Shown here piece by piece: positions 63,736 to 64,000 of a DNA stretch of 64,000 nt (its first letter is position 1; each line of letters opens with the position of its first letter). Where the stretch lies: positions 1,240,001-1,304,000 of the forward strand of contig NZ_AP023055.1 in NCBI RefSeq assembly GCF_019703835.1, written 5' to 3'. Origin of the DNA: Thaumasiovibrio subtropicus (GTDB taxonomy: Bacteria; Pseudomonadota; Gammaproteobacteria; Enterobacterales; Vibrionaceae). The translations under genes were made by a program, and so were the position numbers. The notes under the pieces were generated by a model that saw only the letters and a program-made list of their open reading frames with translations, did not search any database and was not told the DNA's origin.

Positions 63736-63999
63736 CTACCCACCGAATAAATGATTGAATGCTTGATTTTTACGATCTTGATATGCATCTATGTCTTCTT
63801 GTGTGACTGCACCGGCAGTCGTTTCTGGTTCAACTTCCGTTGCTTGTTGATCTTCAGTCATCTCACTGTACGTTTTATCTGTAAAAAGCAATTCCCTATC
63901 TTCAAATGAGTTACCGTTAATGAGATAAAGGCTAAATAAGCCATCGTCTGGAATCCCAATAAACCGCCCTTCCAAATAAAGCGGTTTTCTTGTGCTTTG
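63736..63999 (-). CDS. C-terminal part of an uncharacterised protein, cut by the window edge
   Basis: The frame is open to the end of the window. The visible 87 residues read KPLYLEGRFIGIPDDGLFSL at the start and end FNHLFGG. A TTG codon at 63975 is in frame but lies within conserved-looking text (YLEGRFIG), so the true start is beyond the window. The last 40 residues are acidic and Thr/Glu-rich (EVEPETTAGAVTQEDIDAYQ). It ends nine bases before the propeller gene and belongs to the same operon. I recognise no family. Confidence 0.6.
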   Translation of the reverse strand, partial: QSTRKPLYLEGRFIGIPDDGLFSLYLINGNSFEDRELLFTDKTYSEMTEDQQATEVEPETTAGAVTQEDIDAYQDRKNQAFNHLFGG

Positions 64000-64000
64000 A

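Noticed and set aside
1..64000. CRISPR arrays, tRNA, rRNA, integrase or prophage genes
   Set aside because: None were seen on either strand; the repeats present are dispersed, not arrayed with spacers.

Overview
The window looks like chromosomal DNA of a marine gammaproteobacterium, most likely in the Vibrionaceae. This is inferred from the style of the proteins: a GlyGly-CTERM surface protein, a PL8 polysaccharide lyase, a FIST-domain chemoreceptor, a TonB receptor, RecQ and σ54 regulation. No rRNA or tRNA gene is visible. Most genes have clear Shine-Dalgarno sites. Two stretches (about 7.1-15.8 kb and 57.7-64 kb) are visibly more A+T-rich than the rest and look like accessory DNA.

Layout. 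0-1.4 kb: a Fur-type promoter driving a 28-residue membrane peptide, a methyltransferase and a cupin. 1.4-3.4 kb: two lipoproteins, one an α/β-hydrolase. 3.4-6.9 kb: a repeat copy, a class C β-lactamase-like hydrolase, and a LysE exporter with a divergent XRE-cupin regulator. 7.1-15.5 kb: a peptide natural-product (RiPP or microcin-like) cluster on the minus strand. 16-24 kb: a sugar-type ABC importer behind a σ54 promoter, controlled by an unusual ABC-ATPase/PAS/histidine-kinase fusion and an NtrC-type regulator. 24.4-31.9 kb: a YciI/DGPF protein, two broken genes, a nitrilase-like protein without its cysteine, a trypsin-like protease with PKD and chitin-binding domains, and an ECF42-type sigma factor. 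31.9-40.2 kb: an SF1 helicase, an acyltransferase, an MscS-like membrane protein, a methyltransferase and RecQ. 40.7-57.5 kb: a TonB receptor, a PL8 lyase, a solute-binding protein, a Sel1-repeat protein, a FIST chemoreceptor, an iron alcohol dehydrogenase, a GlyGly-CTERM protein and a large alkaline-phosphatase-superfamily protein. 57.7-64 kb: a minus-strand operon of large uncharacterised proteins, one with an OmpA-like domain, running off the window.

The most interesting system is the peptide cluster. A 40-residue precursor gene (12239-12361, minus) has a textbook double-glycine-type leader (L-12, E-8, L-7, V-4, G-2, A-1) and a 25-residue, cysteine-free core with a GESEP tandem repeat and a C-terminal Ser. 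Around it lie a radical SAM/SPASM-like enzyme, a C39-peptidase ABC exporter, an HlyD adaptor, a membrane GT2 glycosyltransferase, a SelO-like pseudokinase, an HlyC-like acyltransferase and a hexapeptide acyltransferase. A Fur-like box lies upstream. I know of no described pathway with this gene set.

The second notable system is the transport-coupled two-component circuit. The sensor kinase carries an RbsA-like ABC ATPase domain that has lost its switch histidine. It sits next to the importer it probably monitors, and the importer has a near-perfect -24/-12 promoter with a 15-bp palindrome upstream.

Four genes (ABC exporter, GT2, HlyC-like, GlyGly-CTERM protein) are each broken by one missing base in an A/T homopolymer, and each is restored to a normal full-length frame by adding one base. 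This pattern points to undercalled homopolymers in the assembly rather than gene decay. A family of about 265-bp inverted-repeat elements (three copies), plus many isolated copies of the end motif TATACTCAAG, is scattered between genes.
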